Positions 20,272 to 34,858 are shown, numbered from the stretch's first letter. The stretch: 45,280 nucleotides of DNA from Actinomycetes bacterium (GCA_021809885.1 JAJZJY010000002.1:1-45280), one strand, 5' to 3'. Notes: generated by a model not told the origin, from the letters alone. Translations and numbers: made by a program.

Positions 20272-21231
20272 TCAGGCGTCGCCGCCGTGGCGGCGCAAGA
20301 AGCGCTCGACCTCCTCGGCGAGGCGCTCGGGATCGTGCAGCAGCGCTGGGTGGTCGTCCTCGGTGTCGTCGGCCTCCTCGAGCTGCGCCACGTAGGCGGC
20401 GGCGTCGTCGTCGTCGGCCACCCGCTCGGACACCTGCCGCTCGTACTCGTCAGCCGCGACCCGGAGCTCCAATGGGTTGACCGGCGCTCCGATGACCGAC
20501 GCCGAGCGTTCCACCAGGGCGAGGGCCGCTTTGGGGGAGGGAACCTGGTGCACGTAGTGAGGCACGGACGCCCAGAAGGTCGCCGAGGGGATGCCGGTCC
20601 CGGTGAACGTGTGGTGCAGCACACCGACGATCCCAGTCGGACCCTCGTACGTCGAGTGCACCAGGCCGAGACGGGTGGCGAGCTCCTCGTCGTCTGCCGT
20701 CCCGCTGACGCGTACCGGGCGGGTATGGGGTACGTCGGCCAGGAGCGCTCCGAGGATGAGCGCCATCTCCGCCTCGTAGTCCACCGCCACCGAGGTGATC
20801 AGGCTGCAGAACGTCCGCCACCGTAGCTGGGGTTCGACGCCCCGCACGAGGATGAGGTCCTTCCCGCCCGTCGTGCCGCTGATGTAGGGGGGCAACGCCG
20901 TGCCCGCCATGGGCGGGATACCCGCCGTGGGCGGAGTGCCCGTCGCGATGGGGGTGGCGGCCGGCGGGATCCGTGCGGACAGCAACTCCACCTCGGGCCA
21001 GTCGATGGAGCGCGTGCAACCGTCCACCAAGCGGGCCTGCGGCCGGGTGGCAGTGAAGTCGTAGAACTCCTCGGGATCAACCGAGGCGAACCGCTCCGCC
21101 CCCCACGTCTGCGCCAGGTACGCCAAGGCGAGGCTCGCGGCGTCGCCGGCATCGTTCCAGCCCTCGAAGGCCACCACCACCAGCGGGTTGCGCAGGTCGG
21201 GCCGGTGGTCCCAGCGCAGGGGATCGGTCAT
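20272..21231 (-). CDS. PAC2 family protein (proteasome assembly chaperone-like)
   Basis: RNPLVVVAFEGWNDAGDAASLALAYLAQTW...DFTATRPQARLVDG...DLILVRGVEPQLRWRTFC. Confidence 0.85.
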   Translation of the reverse strand: MTDPLRWDHRPDLRNPLVVVAFEGWNDAGDAASLALAYLAQTWGAERFASVDPEEFYDFTATRPQARLVDGCTRSIDWPEVELLSARIPPAATPIATGTPPTAGIPPMAGTALPPYISGTTGGKDLILVRGVEPQLRWRTFCSLITSVAVDYEAEMALILGALLADVPHTRPVRVSGTADDEELATRLGLVHSTYEGPTGIVGVLHHTFTGTGIPSATFWASVPHYVHQVPSPKAALALVERSASVIGAPVNPLELRVAADEYERQVSERVADDDDAAAYVAQLEEADDTEDDHPALLHDPERLAEEVERFLRRHGGDA

Positions 21232-21424
21232 CCGGTCGAAGGTACCGCCTCCCGATTGCAAGCCGACGCCACTTGCCTGTTCCGGAGCGGGAGGGGCCTC
21301 CAGCGGTCGGGGGAGCCCGCCGGGGCCGCTCCTCCCACCCCTCCTGTGCACGGTACCCCGCGCGGCGGGGCCGGCGAACGACGAGTGGGTGAACTGTTGC
21401 CGACTCCGACCGTACCCTTGGGCG

Positions 21425-26019
<4,595 letters not shown>

Positions 26020-26020
<1 letters not shown>

Positions 26021-26817
26021 TGCCCGAGGGTGACACGATCTTCCGCACCGCCGACGCGCTGCGGCGGTGGATCGGCGGTCGGGAGCTGACGGCGGTCCGA
26101 TCCGCCCGTGCCGGCGTGGACCTGGCTCCGCTCGTCGGACAGCGAGTGGAGTCCGTCGAGGCCCGCGCCAAGCACCTGCTCATCCGCTTCAGCGGCGGGC
26201 TCACCCTCCACACCCACATGGTCATGACCGGTTCCTGGCACGTGTACCCCACCGGGGAACGCTGGAGGAAGCCGTCGTACCAGGCGCGCGTCGTGCTCGA
26301 ATGCGGTTCGCGTACCGCTGTGTGCTTCGTTGCACCCGTCGTCGAGCTGCTCGACGACGACGGGATCAGGGTGCAGAGGTCGCTACGGCAACTCGGCCCC
26401 GACGTGCTGGGCGGCGGCGAGCCGGTGCCGGCCGCCGAGCTGCGCCGACGCACTGCCGCCCGGGCGGAGCACTCGCCGACGGTCGCGGAGTTGCTGCTCG
26501 ACCAGCAGGTCGTGTCCGGCATCGGGAACATCTATCGCTGCGAAGCGCTGTTCGCCTGCCGGGTCGAGCCGCACACCGCCAGCACCGACATCGAGCCGAC
26601 CACACTCGAGGATGTCGTCGCAACGGCGTCGCGCCTGATGGCTGCCAACGCCCGTACCAGTGCCATCGCCCGGCACTTCGACACAGCACCCCGGCCGTGG
26701 GTGTACCGGCGAGCGGGCCGACCTTGCCGGCGCTGCGGCGCCACGGTGCAGCGTGAGGTTCACGGCCGCAACGCTCGTGCCCTGTACTGGTGCCCCGGAT
26801 GCCAGACCAGGTCATGA
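26020..26817 (+). CDS. nei: Fpg/Nei family DNA glycosylase
   Basis: MPEGDTIFRTADALRRWIGGREL; HTHMVMTGSWHVY; C-terminal zinc finger PCRRCGATVQREVHGRNARALYWCPGCQ; TGATG overlap with lhr. Confidence 0.92.
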
Positions 26818-26857
26818 CCTGTAGCCGCGCCGGAGCCCCCGCCTACGCTTCCCGGCT

Positions 26858-27310
26858 GTGATCGCCATCCGGGAAGTGGAACAGGTCGACGACCACCTCG
26901 TGGCAGCGATGACCCGCCTGCTGCCCCAGCTGTCTCGTTCCGCCCCGCCACCCACGACCCAATCCCTCGACGCCATAGTCACCTCGCCGGCGACGACGCT
27001 CCTCGTCGCCGACGACGATGCCAGTGGCACCGGACCCGACCGGATCGTCGGGACGCTCACCCTCGCCGTCTTCCAGATCCCGAGCGGCGTGCGAGCCTGG
27101 ATCGAGGACGTCATCACCGACGAGCGCAGCCGCGGCCGCGGCATCGGCGAGGCCCTGACACGCCGGGCGCTGGAGATCGCCGCCGCCAGCGGCGCACGCA
27201 CCGTCGATCTCACCACACGCCCCTCCAGGGAGGTGGCCAACCGGCTCTACCTCCGACTCGGCTTCGAGCCCCGCGAAACCAACGTCTACCGGTACCCGTC
27301 GGGCGGCTGA
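26858..27310 (+). CDS. GNAT family N-acetyltransferase
   Basis: AWIEDVITDERSRGRGIGEALTRRALEIAAASGARTVDLTTRPSREVANRLYLRLGFE. Confidence 0.88.
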   Translation: MIAIREVEQVDDHLVAAMTRLLPQLSRSAPPPTTQSLDAIVTSPATTLLVADDDASGTGPDRIVGTLTLAVFQIPSGVRAWIEDVITDERSRGRGIGEALTRRALEIAAASGARTVDLTTRPSREVANRLYLRLGFEPRETNVYRYPSGG

Positions 27311-27348
27311 GACCGGGGCGCTGGCCCATCCTCGTACGATCGGGCGAG

Positions 27349-28161
27349 ATGAGCCGCCACCTCCGCAGCGGCCGGGTTGCCGCCTGGACACTTCCGCCGG
27401 CGGCCCTGCTCGCCGTCGTGGTCATCGCCGTGATCGGCACCGGCGGCCACGGCGCCCACCGGGCGGCACTGCCGACGGCCCCCGGTGCCGTGAAGACATC
27501 CAACACCGCCAGCGCGGGGGCGCCCTCCTCCACTGCGGTGTCGACGACCCCGCCGACCACCGCCCCGCCGACCACCGCCCCGCCGGCCGCCGTCACGAGG
27601 CCTGCCACCGTGGCCCTCCCGCCTGCCGCCAACGGTGAGCTGCCCCAGACGCCGGCGCTGCCCTCCATTGACACCGCCGCCTTCCACGGGGAGATGCTCC
27701 TGCTCTGGAGGGCCATCCGCTCCGGCGACCCGGCGCCGGCGATGGCGGCGTTTTTCCCTGTCGCCGCCTACGACCAGGTGAAGGCCTTCGGGGACGACGC
27801 CCTCGACTGGAAGGACCGCCTCGTCGCCCACTTCGACCTGGACGTGGCCGCCGCCCACCAAGCCCTGGGGCCGGGGCCTGCCACCGCCCGGTTCGTCGGG
27901 GTAGTCGTTCCCACGCAGTATGCCCAGTGGATCCCGCCCGGCGCCTGCTACAACCGCGTCGGGTACTGGAACGTCCCCGGCTCGCGCCTCGTCTACCGCG
28001 AGGCCGGCGTCGAGCGCTCCATGGGCATCGCCTCGCTCATCTCGTGGCGGGGCTACTGGTACGTCGTCCACCTCGGCTCCGAGGTGCCTCCTCCAGGGCA
28101 GGGCGTAGTCGACGCCCCCGCCGCCGGCGTCGGCGTCCCCGGGCCGCCAGGCGGCTGTTGA
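27349..28161 (+). CDS. Hypothetical membrane-anchored protein with Thr/Pro linker
   Basis: N-terminal TM, TTPPTTAPPTTAPPAAV low-complexity linker, C-terminal folded domain. Confidence 0.6.
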   Translation: MSRHLRSGRVAAWTLPPAALLAVVVIAVIGTGGHGAHRAALPTAPGAVKTSNTASAGAPSSTAVSTTPPTTAPPTTAPPAAVTRPATVALPPAANGELPQTPALPSIDTAAFHGEMLLLWRAIRSGDPAPAMAAFFPVAAYDQVKAFGDDALDWKDRLVAHFDLDVAAAHQALGPGPATARFVGVVVPTQYAQWIPPGACYNRVGYWNVPGSRLVYREAGVERSMGIASLISWRGYWYVVHLGSEVPPPGQGVVDAPAAGVGVPGPPGGC

Positions 28162-28276
28162 GCCCGACTGCACGGGCGCCGATCACCCTGATGCCGCTGC
28201 ACCGACGTCGGTCGTCGGTATCGTCGCCCGCCGTGCGACCATCCGCCCGCCGGCACCTGAGCGCAGCGGCGGCTGC

Positions 28277-30121
28277 GTGAGGCGCGAGGGCGGGCGGCGC
28301 CGCCGCCCCTCGGCCGGCCACTGGTGGGCGCTTGCCGTCGTCGCCGCCTACGCGTTCGGCTCGTGGGCAGTCGCCCTCCCCCTCGGGGTGCTACCCCACG
28401 GCCACCTACCGACGTGCGCGTGCGCCGACGTTGCCCAAGAGGTGTGGTTCCTCGCCGTTGGCGCGCACCATCCCTTCGGGTTCCACACCGGCCTCATCGA
28501 CGTGCCTCGCGGCGTGGGGCTGCTCGACAACGCCAGCTTCCCGCTCCTCGCAGCGGCGGCTGCTCCCTTGACGGCGGCTGCCGGCCCGGTGGCATCCCTG
28601 GCGGTGCTCCTTCGGTTCGGCTTCTTCGCCTCGGCCGTGGCGGCGTGGGGGGCACTGCGCTGGGTCGGGCGCGGCCTTCCCGGCGCCGCGGTCGGCGGGG
28701 CGTTCTACGCCTTCTCGCCCTTCATGACGCACCAGGGGGCGAGCCACTTCTTCCTCGTATGGGGACCGCTGCCGCCACTGCTCGTCGCCACCGTGTACCG
28801 CTACCTCCGGGGAAACGGCCGCCGCCCGTGGGCTGCCGGCATCGCGGTCGGGCTACTCGGGGCCGCGCAGTTCTTCATCGACAGTGAGGTCCTCATCATG
28901 ACTGCGGTCGTGACGGCCGTGACGGCCGCCTCGTGGCTAGCGTGCTCGCTGCTTCGGCGAAGGGCGGACACCGTCGGCCGCTCGCGCCGCGCCGCTGCCC
29001 TCGCCGGGGTGTCGGTCGCCGTGGCGGCACCGTTGCTCGCCTACCCGGCGTGGGTCGCGCTCACCGGACCGGACCGGCTCATGGGTCCGACCCAGCTCAA
29101 CGTGGGCGGTATTGGGGTAGCGGCGACGCTGTTCCCGGGCGACAGGGCGGTCGTGGCCGGCCTGTGGCCGGCGTGGCGCACCGCCGTGGGGCAGTACCTC
29201 GGGCACAACTCCTACATTGGCGTGGTCCTCCTCGCCGCCTGCGTGCTCGTCGTCAGCAGGCACTGGCGCCGGGAGCCGCTGGTCCGCGCGTCAGCGGTGT
29301 TCACGGTCGTGGCCTGGGTCCTGCAACTGGGCGGACACCTCACCTGGGCGGTGCACGCCACGGCTGTACCCCTGCCGTTCGAGATCCTGCAGCGCCTTCC
29401 AGTGCTCCAGGACATAATCCCCGACCGCTTCAGCGACATGGTCGCCCTCGGTCTCGCCGCCATCGTGGCCGTCGGGATCGACAAGCTGGTCGGCGGGATG
29501 AGGGCCGGCTGCGGAGCGCCCGACCTCCCCACGCCCAGCGATGGGAGGCGGAAGCCGCTGGGGGGATGGCGGGCTGACGCCTTGGTGGGCGTGGCGCTCA
29601 TCGCCGGCCTCCTCCTTGCCGCCCCCGACAGCAGCTACGGGTCCTTCCCGATCGGGGCGGCGTCGTCGTTCGCGTCGCCCGCCGCTCCCTGGGCCGACGT
29701 GCCCGCCGGCTCGGTCGTCCTGGCCTACCCCGTGCCCCAGTTCCCCGAGGACCAGGCCATGCTGTGGCAGGCCGAATCCGGGCTGCGATTCCGGCTCATC
29801 GGCGGCTACGCGATCCGCCCCGGATACCGCCGGCACAGCGAGCGGTCGCCACTGCTCCCCCCGCCGGCAACGCTGCCCCGTGCACTCGTCGGTGCCCTCG
29901 ACGACCCTTCGGGTTTCACAGTCGGTGGCGCAGCGTGGCGAAGCGCGGCTGGCGCGGTGGACGGGTTCATCGTCGCCCGCCACGTCGGGGCGGTCATCGT
30001 CCAGGCGCGGTCACCGGGCGGTGCGGCCGTCGCCGCCTTGATGCGCGACCGCCTGGGGCCGCCGCGCGCCCGGGGCGACGGCCTGATGCTGTGGCTGCCG
30101 GGGAGGACCCGCAACCCCTGA
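28277..30121 (+). CDS. Polytopic membrane protein, GT-C glycosyltransferase-like
   Basis: 614 aa, many TM segments, resembles large mannosyl/arabinosyltransferase-type membrane proteins. Confidence 0.55.
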   Translation: MRREGGRRRRPSAGHWWALAVVAAYAFGSWAVALPLGVLPHGHLPTCACADVAQEVWFLAVGAHHPFGFHTGLIDVPRGVGLLDNASFPLLAAAAAPLTAAAGPVASLAVLLRFGFFASAVAAWGALRWVGRGLPGAAVGGAFYAFSPFMTHQGASHFFLVWGPLPPLLVATVYRYLRGNGRRPWAAGIAVGLLGAAQFFIDSEVLIMTAVVTAVTAASWLACSLLRRRADTVGRSRRAAALAGVSVAVAAPLLAYPAWVALTGPDRLMGPTQLNVGGIGVAATLFPGDRAVVAGLWPAWRTAVGQYLGHNSYIGVVLLAACVLVVSRHWRREPLVRASAVFTVVAWVLQLGGHLTWAVHATAVPLPFEILQRLPVLQDIIPDRFSDMVALGLAAIVAVGIDKLVGGMRAGCGAPDLPTPSDGRRKPLGGWRADALVGVALIAGLLLAAPDSSYGSFPIGAASSFASPAAPWADVPAGSVVLAYPVPQFPEDQAMLWQAESGLRFRLIGGYAIRPGYRRHSERSPLLPPPATLPRALVGALDDPSGFTVGGAAWRSAAGAVDGFIVARHVGAVIVQARSPGGAAVAALMRDRLGPPRARGDGLMLWLPGRTRNP

Positions 30122-30130
30122 GTGCACGAA

Positions 30131-30427
30131 TCACACGTCCGGTCCCAGCTCCTCGACTTCGAGGAGGGTGAAGCCGTCGATCACCGCTCGCAACACCTGC
30201 TGGGCGACCCGTGGGTCGAGACCGTGCTCCTCGGCCGTCTCGGCGATGGCGGCCAGCATCTCGTCCTCGCGGTGGCGGTCGACGACGCCCAGATGGTGCT
30301 CGTGCTTGTAGGCCGTGATCTCGTCGACCAGGCGCTGGCGGCGGGCGAGGAGGACCACGAGCTCGGTGTCGAGCTCGTCGATCCGCCGGCGGACGTCCGC
30401 CAGTGCCGGGGCCGGGGGTTCACTCAT
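30131..30427 (-). CDS. Chorismate mutase (AroQ class)
   Basis: LADVRRRIDELDTELVVLLARRQRLVDEITAYKHEHHLGVVDRHREDEMLAAI. Confidence 0.87.
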   Translation of the reverse strand: MSEPPAPALADVRRRIDELDTELVVLLARRQRLVDEITAYKHEHHLGVVDRHREDEMLAAIAETAEEHGLDPRVAQQVLRAVIDGFTLLEVEELGPDV

Positions 30428-30535
30428 CGCGGTCATCCTTGCAGGCCGTCCCCCAACGGATGGGCCCCACCGGTGGGGGCAGCGATACGATGCCAGGAGA
30501 TCCAACCAACTGCGACTCGTCTCGGAGGGTCGATC

Positions 30536-31807
30536 GTGACCGATTCCATTACTGTCACCGACAATCGCACGGGCGAGGCGGTCGAGATCCCCATCGTCGA
30601 CGGTGGCATCTCCGCTGGCGAGCTCCGCAAGCTCCTCCCGGGCGTCTGGTTCTACGACCCGGCGTTCATGACCACGGCGCTGGCATCCAGCTCCGTCACG
30701 TATCTCGACGGGGACGGCGGCATCCTTCGATACCGCGGCTATCCGATCGAGCAGCTGGCAGAGCGGTCGTCGTACCTCGAGGTTGCCTACCTCCTGGTCC
30801 ATGGTGAGCTGCCCAACGCCGAGCAGCTGCGCACCTGGACCGAGGACATCCGGATGCACACCTACCTGCACGACAACTTCCGGAAGCGGTTCCTGGACGG
30901 GTTCCACTACGACGCCCACCCGATGGGCATGCTCGTATCCGGTATCGCCGCCCTCTCCACCTTCTATCCGGAGGCCAAGGACGTCGTCGACCCGCAGGTG
31001 CGCCACCGGCAGATCATCCGGATGATCGCCAAGGTCCCGACCCTCGCCGCCGCCTGCCACCGCTACAGCGCCGGGATGCCGTTCGTGTACCCGGACAACG
31101 GCCTGTCGTTCACCGAGAATTTCCTCTCCATGATGTGGAAGGTCGCCGAGCCCCGCTACGAGCCGGACCCCGTGCTGGCGCACGCCCTCGACGTGCTGTT
31201 CATCCTCCACGCCGACCACGAGCAGAACTGCGGGACGCTTGCCATGCGCACGGTCGGATCCGCCCACGCCGACCCCTACATCGCCGCCTCCGCCGCGGCG
31301 GCGGCCCTCTCCGGCCCCCGCCACGGGGGTGCGAACGAGCAGGTGCTCCGGATGCTGTCGCAGATCGGGCATGTCGACAACGTCGATGCCTTCATCTCCG
31401 ATGTGAAGGCTGGCAAGGGCAAGCTCATGGGCTTCGGCCACCGGGTGTACAAGAACTACGACCCGCGGGCCAAGATCGTGAAGCAGACCGCAGACGCCGT
31501 CTTCGAGGTGACCGGGCGCAACCCGTTGCTCGACATCGCCCTGAAGCTCGAGGAGGCCGCCCTCTCCGACGAGTACTTCGTGTCCCGGAAGCTGTACCCC
31601 AACGTCGACTTCTACTCGGGTCTGATCTACCAGGCGATGGGCTTTCCGACGGGGATGTTCACGGTGCTCTTCGCCATCCCACGCGTCGCCGGCTGGTTGA
31701 CCCACTGGCAGGAGATGATCGACCAGGACTCCAAGATCTACCGGCCGCGTCAGCTCTACGTCGGCGCCGACCGCCGGGACTACCTGCCGCTCGAGCAGCG
31801 CAAGTAG
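30536..31807 (+). CDS. gltA: Citrate synthase
   Basis: GILRYRGYPIEQLAERSSYLEVAYLLVHGELP...LHADHEQNCGTLAMRTVGSAHADPY...GPRHGGANEQVL...GFGHRVYKNYDPRAKIVK. Confidence 0.96.
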   Translation: MTDSITVTDNRTGEAVEIPIVDGGISAGELRKLLPGVWFYDPAFMTTALASSSVTYLDGDGGILRYRGYPIEQLAERSSYLEVAYLLVHGELPNAEQLRTWTEDIRMHTYLHDNFRKRFLDGFHYDAHPMGMLVSGIAALSTFYPEAKDVVDPQVRHRQIIRMIAKVPTLAAACHRYSAGMPFVYPDNGLSFTENFLSMMWKVAEPRYEPDPVLAHALDVLFILHADHEQNCGTLAMRTVGSAHADPYIAASAAAAALSGPRHGGANEQVLRMLSQIGHVDNVDAFISDVKAGKGKLMGFGHRVYKNYDPRAKIVKQTADAVFEVTGRNPLLDIALKLEEAALSDEYFVSRKLYPNVDFYSGLIYQAMGFPTGMFTVLFAIPRVAGWLTHWQEMIDQDSKIYRPRQLYVGADRRDYLPLEQRK

Positions 31808-31819
31808 CCGGCGGACTCG

Positions 31820-32407
31820 GTGGCGGCAGCGAGCCGTGACCCCGGTCACCGGCCCGATGAGCCCGCTCCCCGTGTGAAGCCGTCTCGTTGGTACGGTGTA
31901 CTGGTGTCCGGGCTCGTGTTCACTGCACGTGCGTTGTTGCGGACCCCGCAGGGCCGGAAGATGTTCCGCTACTCGATGGCCTCAGTCGTCGCCGTCGTGG
32001 TCAGCGTCGCCCTGCTCGTCGTCTTCGACGGGCTGCTACGGCTCGGCGCGGTCGTGTCCAGCACCTTGGCGACGGGGATCGCGACGGTCCCTTCCTACGA
32101 GATGAACCGGAAGTGGGCGTGGGGCAAGACCGGCCGGGGCCACCTGTGGAAGGAGGTGGTGCCGTTCTGGGTGCTGGCGTTCATCGGATGGGGATTCTCC
32201 ACCTACGCCGTGAAGCTGACCGAGTCGGGTCTCCGGAACAGCGGGCTGGCCCACTTGGAGCGCACGGGCATCATCGCCGTCGTCTACGTCGCGGCCTTCG
32301 GGGTGCTGTGGGTGGCCAAGTTCATCATCTTCAACAAGATCCTCTTCGCGACGCATCCCCACGACCTGCCTCCGTCGCTGGACGGTCGCACCGGGGTCCC
32401 CGGTTGA
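31820..32407 (+). CDS. GtrA-like membrane protein
   Basis: Four TM segments; MFRYSMASVVAVVVSVALLVVFDGLL...SYEMNRKWAWGKTGRGHLWKEVVPFWVLAFIGWGFSTYAVKL. Confidence 0.75.
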   Translation: MAAASRDPGHRPDEPAPRVKPSRWYGVLVSGLVFTARALLRTPQGRKMFRYSMASVVAVVVSVALLVVFDGLLRLGAVVSSTLATGIATVPSYEMNRKWAWGKTGRGHLWKEVVPFWVLAFIGWGFSTYAVKLTESGLRNSGLAHLERTGIIAVVYVAAFGVLWVAKFIIFNKILFATHPHDLPPSLDGRTGVPG

Positions 32408-33084
32408 CGCCGGGCCGACTGCTGACGCCGGAGCAACTGCTGACGCCGGAGCCCGAGCAACTGCTTGCCGCCCGGTCAGCGAAGGGCTTCATGCCCGACG
32501 ACGAAGGCAGGGCGCTCCACGGGGCCGCCGTTGCGGCGGCTGCCGCCGTGCCTGGAGCACCCCTGTTGGAGGTCGGGACCTACTGCGGGAAGTCGGCGGT
32601 GTACCTCGGCGCGGCGGCTGCGGCGACGGGGACGGTGGTGGTGAGCGTCGATCACCACCGCGGTTCGGAGGAGAACCAGGCCGGGTGGGAGCACCACGAC
32701 CCGGAGGTCGTAGATCGCTGCACCGGCCGGATGGACACCCTGCCCTTTGCCCGCCGGACCCTCGAAGCTGCGGGCCTCGAATCCCACGTGGTCCTGGTTG
32801 TGGGCGAGTCCACCACAGTTGCCGCCATGTGGGCGCGGCCGTTGGCCTTCCTCTTCATCGACGGTGGTCACGGCCGGCAGGTCGCCTGGGCCGACTACCA
32901 CTCCTGGAGCCCCAAGGTCGCCGCCGGCGGCACCCTCGCCATACACGACGTGTTCCCCGATCCTGCCGACGGCGGCCGGCCGCCGTACGAGTTGTACTGC
33001 GACGCCATCCGCTCCGGGAAGTGGGAGGAGCGGGCCAGCGCGTCGTGCGGCAGCCTCCGCATCCTCCGCAGGCTACCTGATTGA
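32404..33084 (+). CDS. Class I SAM-dependent methyltransferase
   Basis: LLEVGTYCGKSAVYLGAAAAATGTVVVSVDHHRG...FLFIDGGHGRQVAWADYHSWSPKVAAGGTLAIHDVF; TTG start overlapping upstream TGA. Confidence 0.75.
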   Translation: MTPGRLLTPEQLLTPEPEQLLAARSAKGFMPDDEGRALHGAAVAAAAAVPGAPLLEVGTYCGKSAVYLGAAAAATGTVVVSVDHHRGSEENQAGWEHHDPEVVDRCTGRMDTLPFARRTLEAAGLESHVVLVVGESTTVAAMWARPLAFLFIDGGHGRQVAWADYHSWSPKVAAGGTLAIHDVFPDPADGGRPPYELYCDAIRSGKWEERASASCGSLRILRRLPD

Positions 33085-33134
33085 CCCAATCGCGATGCAC
33101 CCAGCAGCCGGTAGCGCCAGGCCGATGCCCGCAA

Positions 33135-33214
33135 CCGCGCGCAGCCGACCAAACCGCGCGCAGTGACGCAGCTATCTCGTCGTCGGTGCGCGCGGAAGGA
33201 TGGCGTGCGCGCGG
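33135..33214. repeat. Symmetric four-site GCGCGC element, copy A
   Basis: CCGCGCGCA at 33135 and 33154, TGCGCGCGG at 33187 and 33206; spacing 19/33/19. Confidence 0.85.
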
Positions 33215-33283
33215 AATGCAGCCGGGAGACCCCGGATGATGTAATGGATCGCCCGTTACCGCCCCTCTTTCTGAACCTGGCTT

Positions 33284-34858
33284 CTACGTCTGGTCCTTGA
33301 ATGCCTGGCGGCGTCGCGGTGGTGAGGCCGTTGCCAGGCGGGCGGCGACGGCGTCGGCGAGCGCGGCGATCGTCGGTTCGTCGAGTGCTGGTTGGGGGCG
33401 ACCACGCAGGGGGATGCGTCGACGCAAGGCACGAACCTCGTCACGCAACGCGGTGAGCGCGCCACTCTGCTCGTCGTGGGCGAGTCCCAGACGGTCGACG
33501 CCGGCGGCCAGGGGTCCGACGTCGTCGCTGACGCCCTCCAGCCGCTCGACAGTGCTCGCGAGGTACCGGCTCACGCCGGCGAGGGCCTCCTCGATTCGGG
33601 AGGTGCGAGAGACGAGCGAATCGAGGAGCGCCGGCGCGCCGGCGAGCTGCTCCAGGTGGGTACGCAGGTCCTCCATGCGGGTTGCCACCTCGCCGAGGCG
33701 GTCCGGCACCTCGCCCAGGGCCGCGAGGCGGTCCGGCACCTCGCCCAGGGCCGCCAGCCGCTCGGGTAGGTCGCCCAGGGCCGCCAGCCGGGTGGCGAGC
33801 CCCTCGACCTGCTCGGGCAGGGCGTCGAGGAGCTGGATGCCGCGGGTGAGCTCCTCGACCCGCTGGGAGAGGTCGTCGAGAGGTGCAAGACGCGGCGCGA
33901 GCTCCTCCAGCGTCGAGACCAGGTGTTCGATGCCGGCGCGCAGCGCCTCGTCGGCCTCGCCCCGGCCGGTGCCGGCGGTCGCCGTGCCGACGTCCATCCC
34001 GGCGCCGGCGGTCGCCGTGCCGGCGTCCATCCCGGTGCCGGCGTCCATCCCGGTCGACGCTAGCCCCCTTGGCTGGGTCAGGACGGGAGGCGCCGGCGGC
34101 AACGCCTTCCTGATCGGTGCCGCCGGCGGCGGCCCGAGACGTGCACGCAGCCGGACGAGGCCGGCCACGGTACGCGGCACCCGGCTGGCGATGGGCGTGC
34201 GGGGAGGGCGCCGCTCGGCGACCGCCACGGGGATCTCGGCCACGCTCATGCCGGCCCGCTCGGCTCGGAGGACGAGCTCGGTGTCGAACAGGTCCCCCGA
34301 CAGGCCGCATGCGTCCACCAGGGGACGCATGCGGTCGGCTCGGAGCAGCTTGAGCCCGTGGGTGTCGCTGACCTGTAGGCCGAACCCGTACTTCATGAGC
34401 AGCGAGAACGTTTCAGTCACGGCCCGCCGGCCCGGTGCCCGGCGGTCCTCGGCGCCGGCGCCCCGCTTGGTGCCGATCACCACGTCGAGATCCGCATCGG
34501 CCTCCGCAAGCGCCAGCGCCCTGTCCAGGAAGTCCACGTCGACCAGGTCCACGTCGATGTTGGCGACCAGCTCGCCTCGGGCCGCCCGGAAGCCGTTGCG
34601 GAGGGCCGCCCCATAGTTGGCCTGGCGCAGCGACAGCACACGGAGCTCTGGTCGGCCTTCGGCGAGGGAGCTAGCGACCTGCCAGGTGTCGTCGAGCGAC
34701 CCGTTCTCGACGACGAGGACCTCGAAGATGGCTCCCCTGGCGCGCAGGCCGTCCACCAGCGCCTCGACCGCCACACGCAGGTACGGGGCCTCGTTGTGGG
34801 CTGGCACGACGACGCTCAGGTGGGGGCGCGCCGCGATGGGATCGGGGGCGGAGGCCAT
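33284..34858 (-). CDS. GT2 family glycosyltransferase with long repeat/coiled-coil C-terminal extension
   Basis: HLSVVVPAHNEAPYLRVAVEALVDGL...VENGSLDDTWQVASSLA...ANIDVDLVDVDFLDRAL...DTHGLKLLRADRMRPL; then GMDAGT repeats and heptad-like LAALGEVPDRL repeats. Start could extend to 34975. Confidence 0.85.
   Translation of the reverse strand: MASAPDPIAARPHLSVVVPAHNEAPYLRVAVEALVDGLRARGAIFEVLVVENGSLDDTWQVASSLAEGRPELRVLSLRQANYGAALRNGFRAARGELVANIDVDLVDVDFLDRALALAEADADLDVVIGTKRGAGAEDRRAPGRRAVTETFSLLMKYGFGLQVSDTHGLKLLRADRMRPLVDACGLSGDLFDTELVLRAERAGMSVAEIPVAVAERRPPRTPIASRVPRTVAGLVRLRARLGPPPAAPIRKALPPAPPVLTQPRGLASTGMDAGTGMDAGTATAGAGMDVGTATAGTGRGEADEALRAGIEHLVSTLEELAPRLAPLDDLSQRVEELTRGIQLLDALPEQVEGLATRLAALGDLPERLAALGEVPDRLAALGEVPDRLGEVATRMEDLRTHLEQLAGAPALLDSLVSRTSRIEEALAGVSRYLASTVERLEGVSDDVGPLAAGVDRLGLAHDEQSGALTALRDEVRALRRRIPLRGRPQPALDEPTIAALADAVAARLATASPPRRRQAFKDQT
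33695..33784. repeat. 3 x 30-bp tandem repeat in the GT2 coiled-coil region
   Basis: GAGGCGGTCCGGCACCTCGCCCAGGGCCGC twice, then a diverged third copy. Confidence 0.85.

Noticed and set aside
27540-27592. ACCGCCCCGCCG tandem repeat as a regulatory repeat
   Set aside because: Explained by an in-frame Thr/Pro-rich extracytoplasmic linker.
33695-33784. CRISPR-like array
   Set aside because: Contiguous 30-bp tandem repeats without spacers, in frame within a coding sequence; no cas genes in the window.
33297-34616. 439-aa + strand ORF opposite the GT2 gene
   Set aside because: Arg/Ser/Ala-rich antisense shadow; GT2 motifs are on the minus strand.
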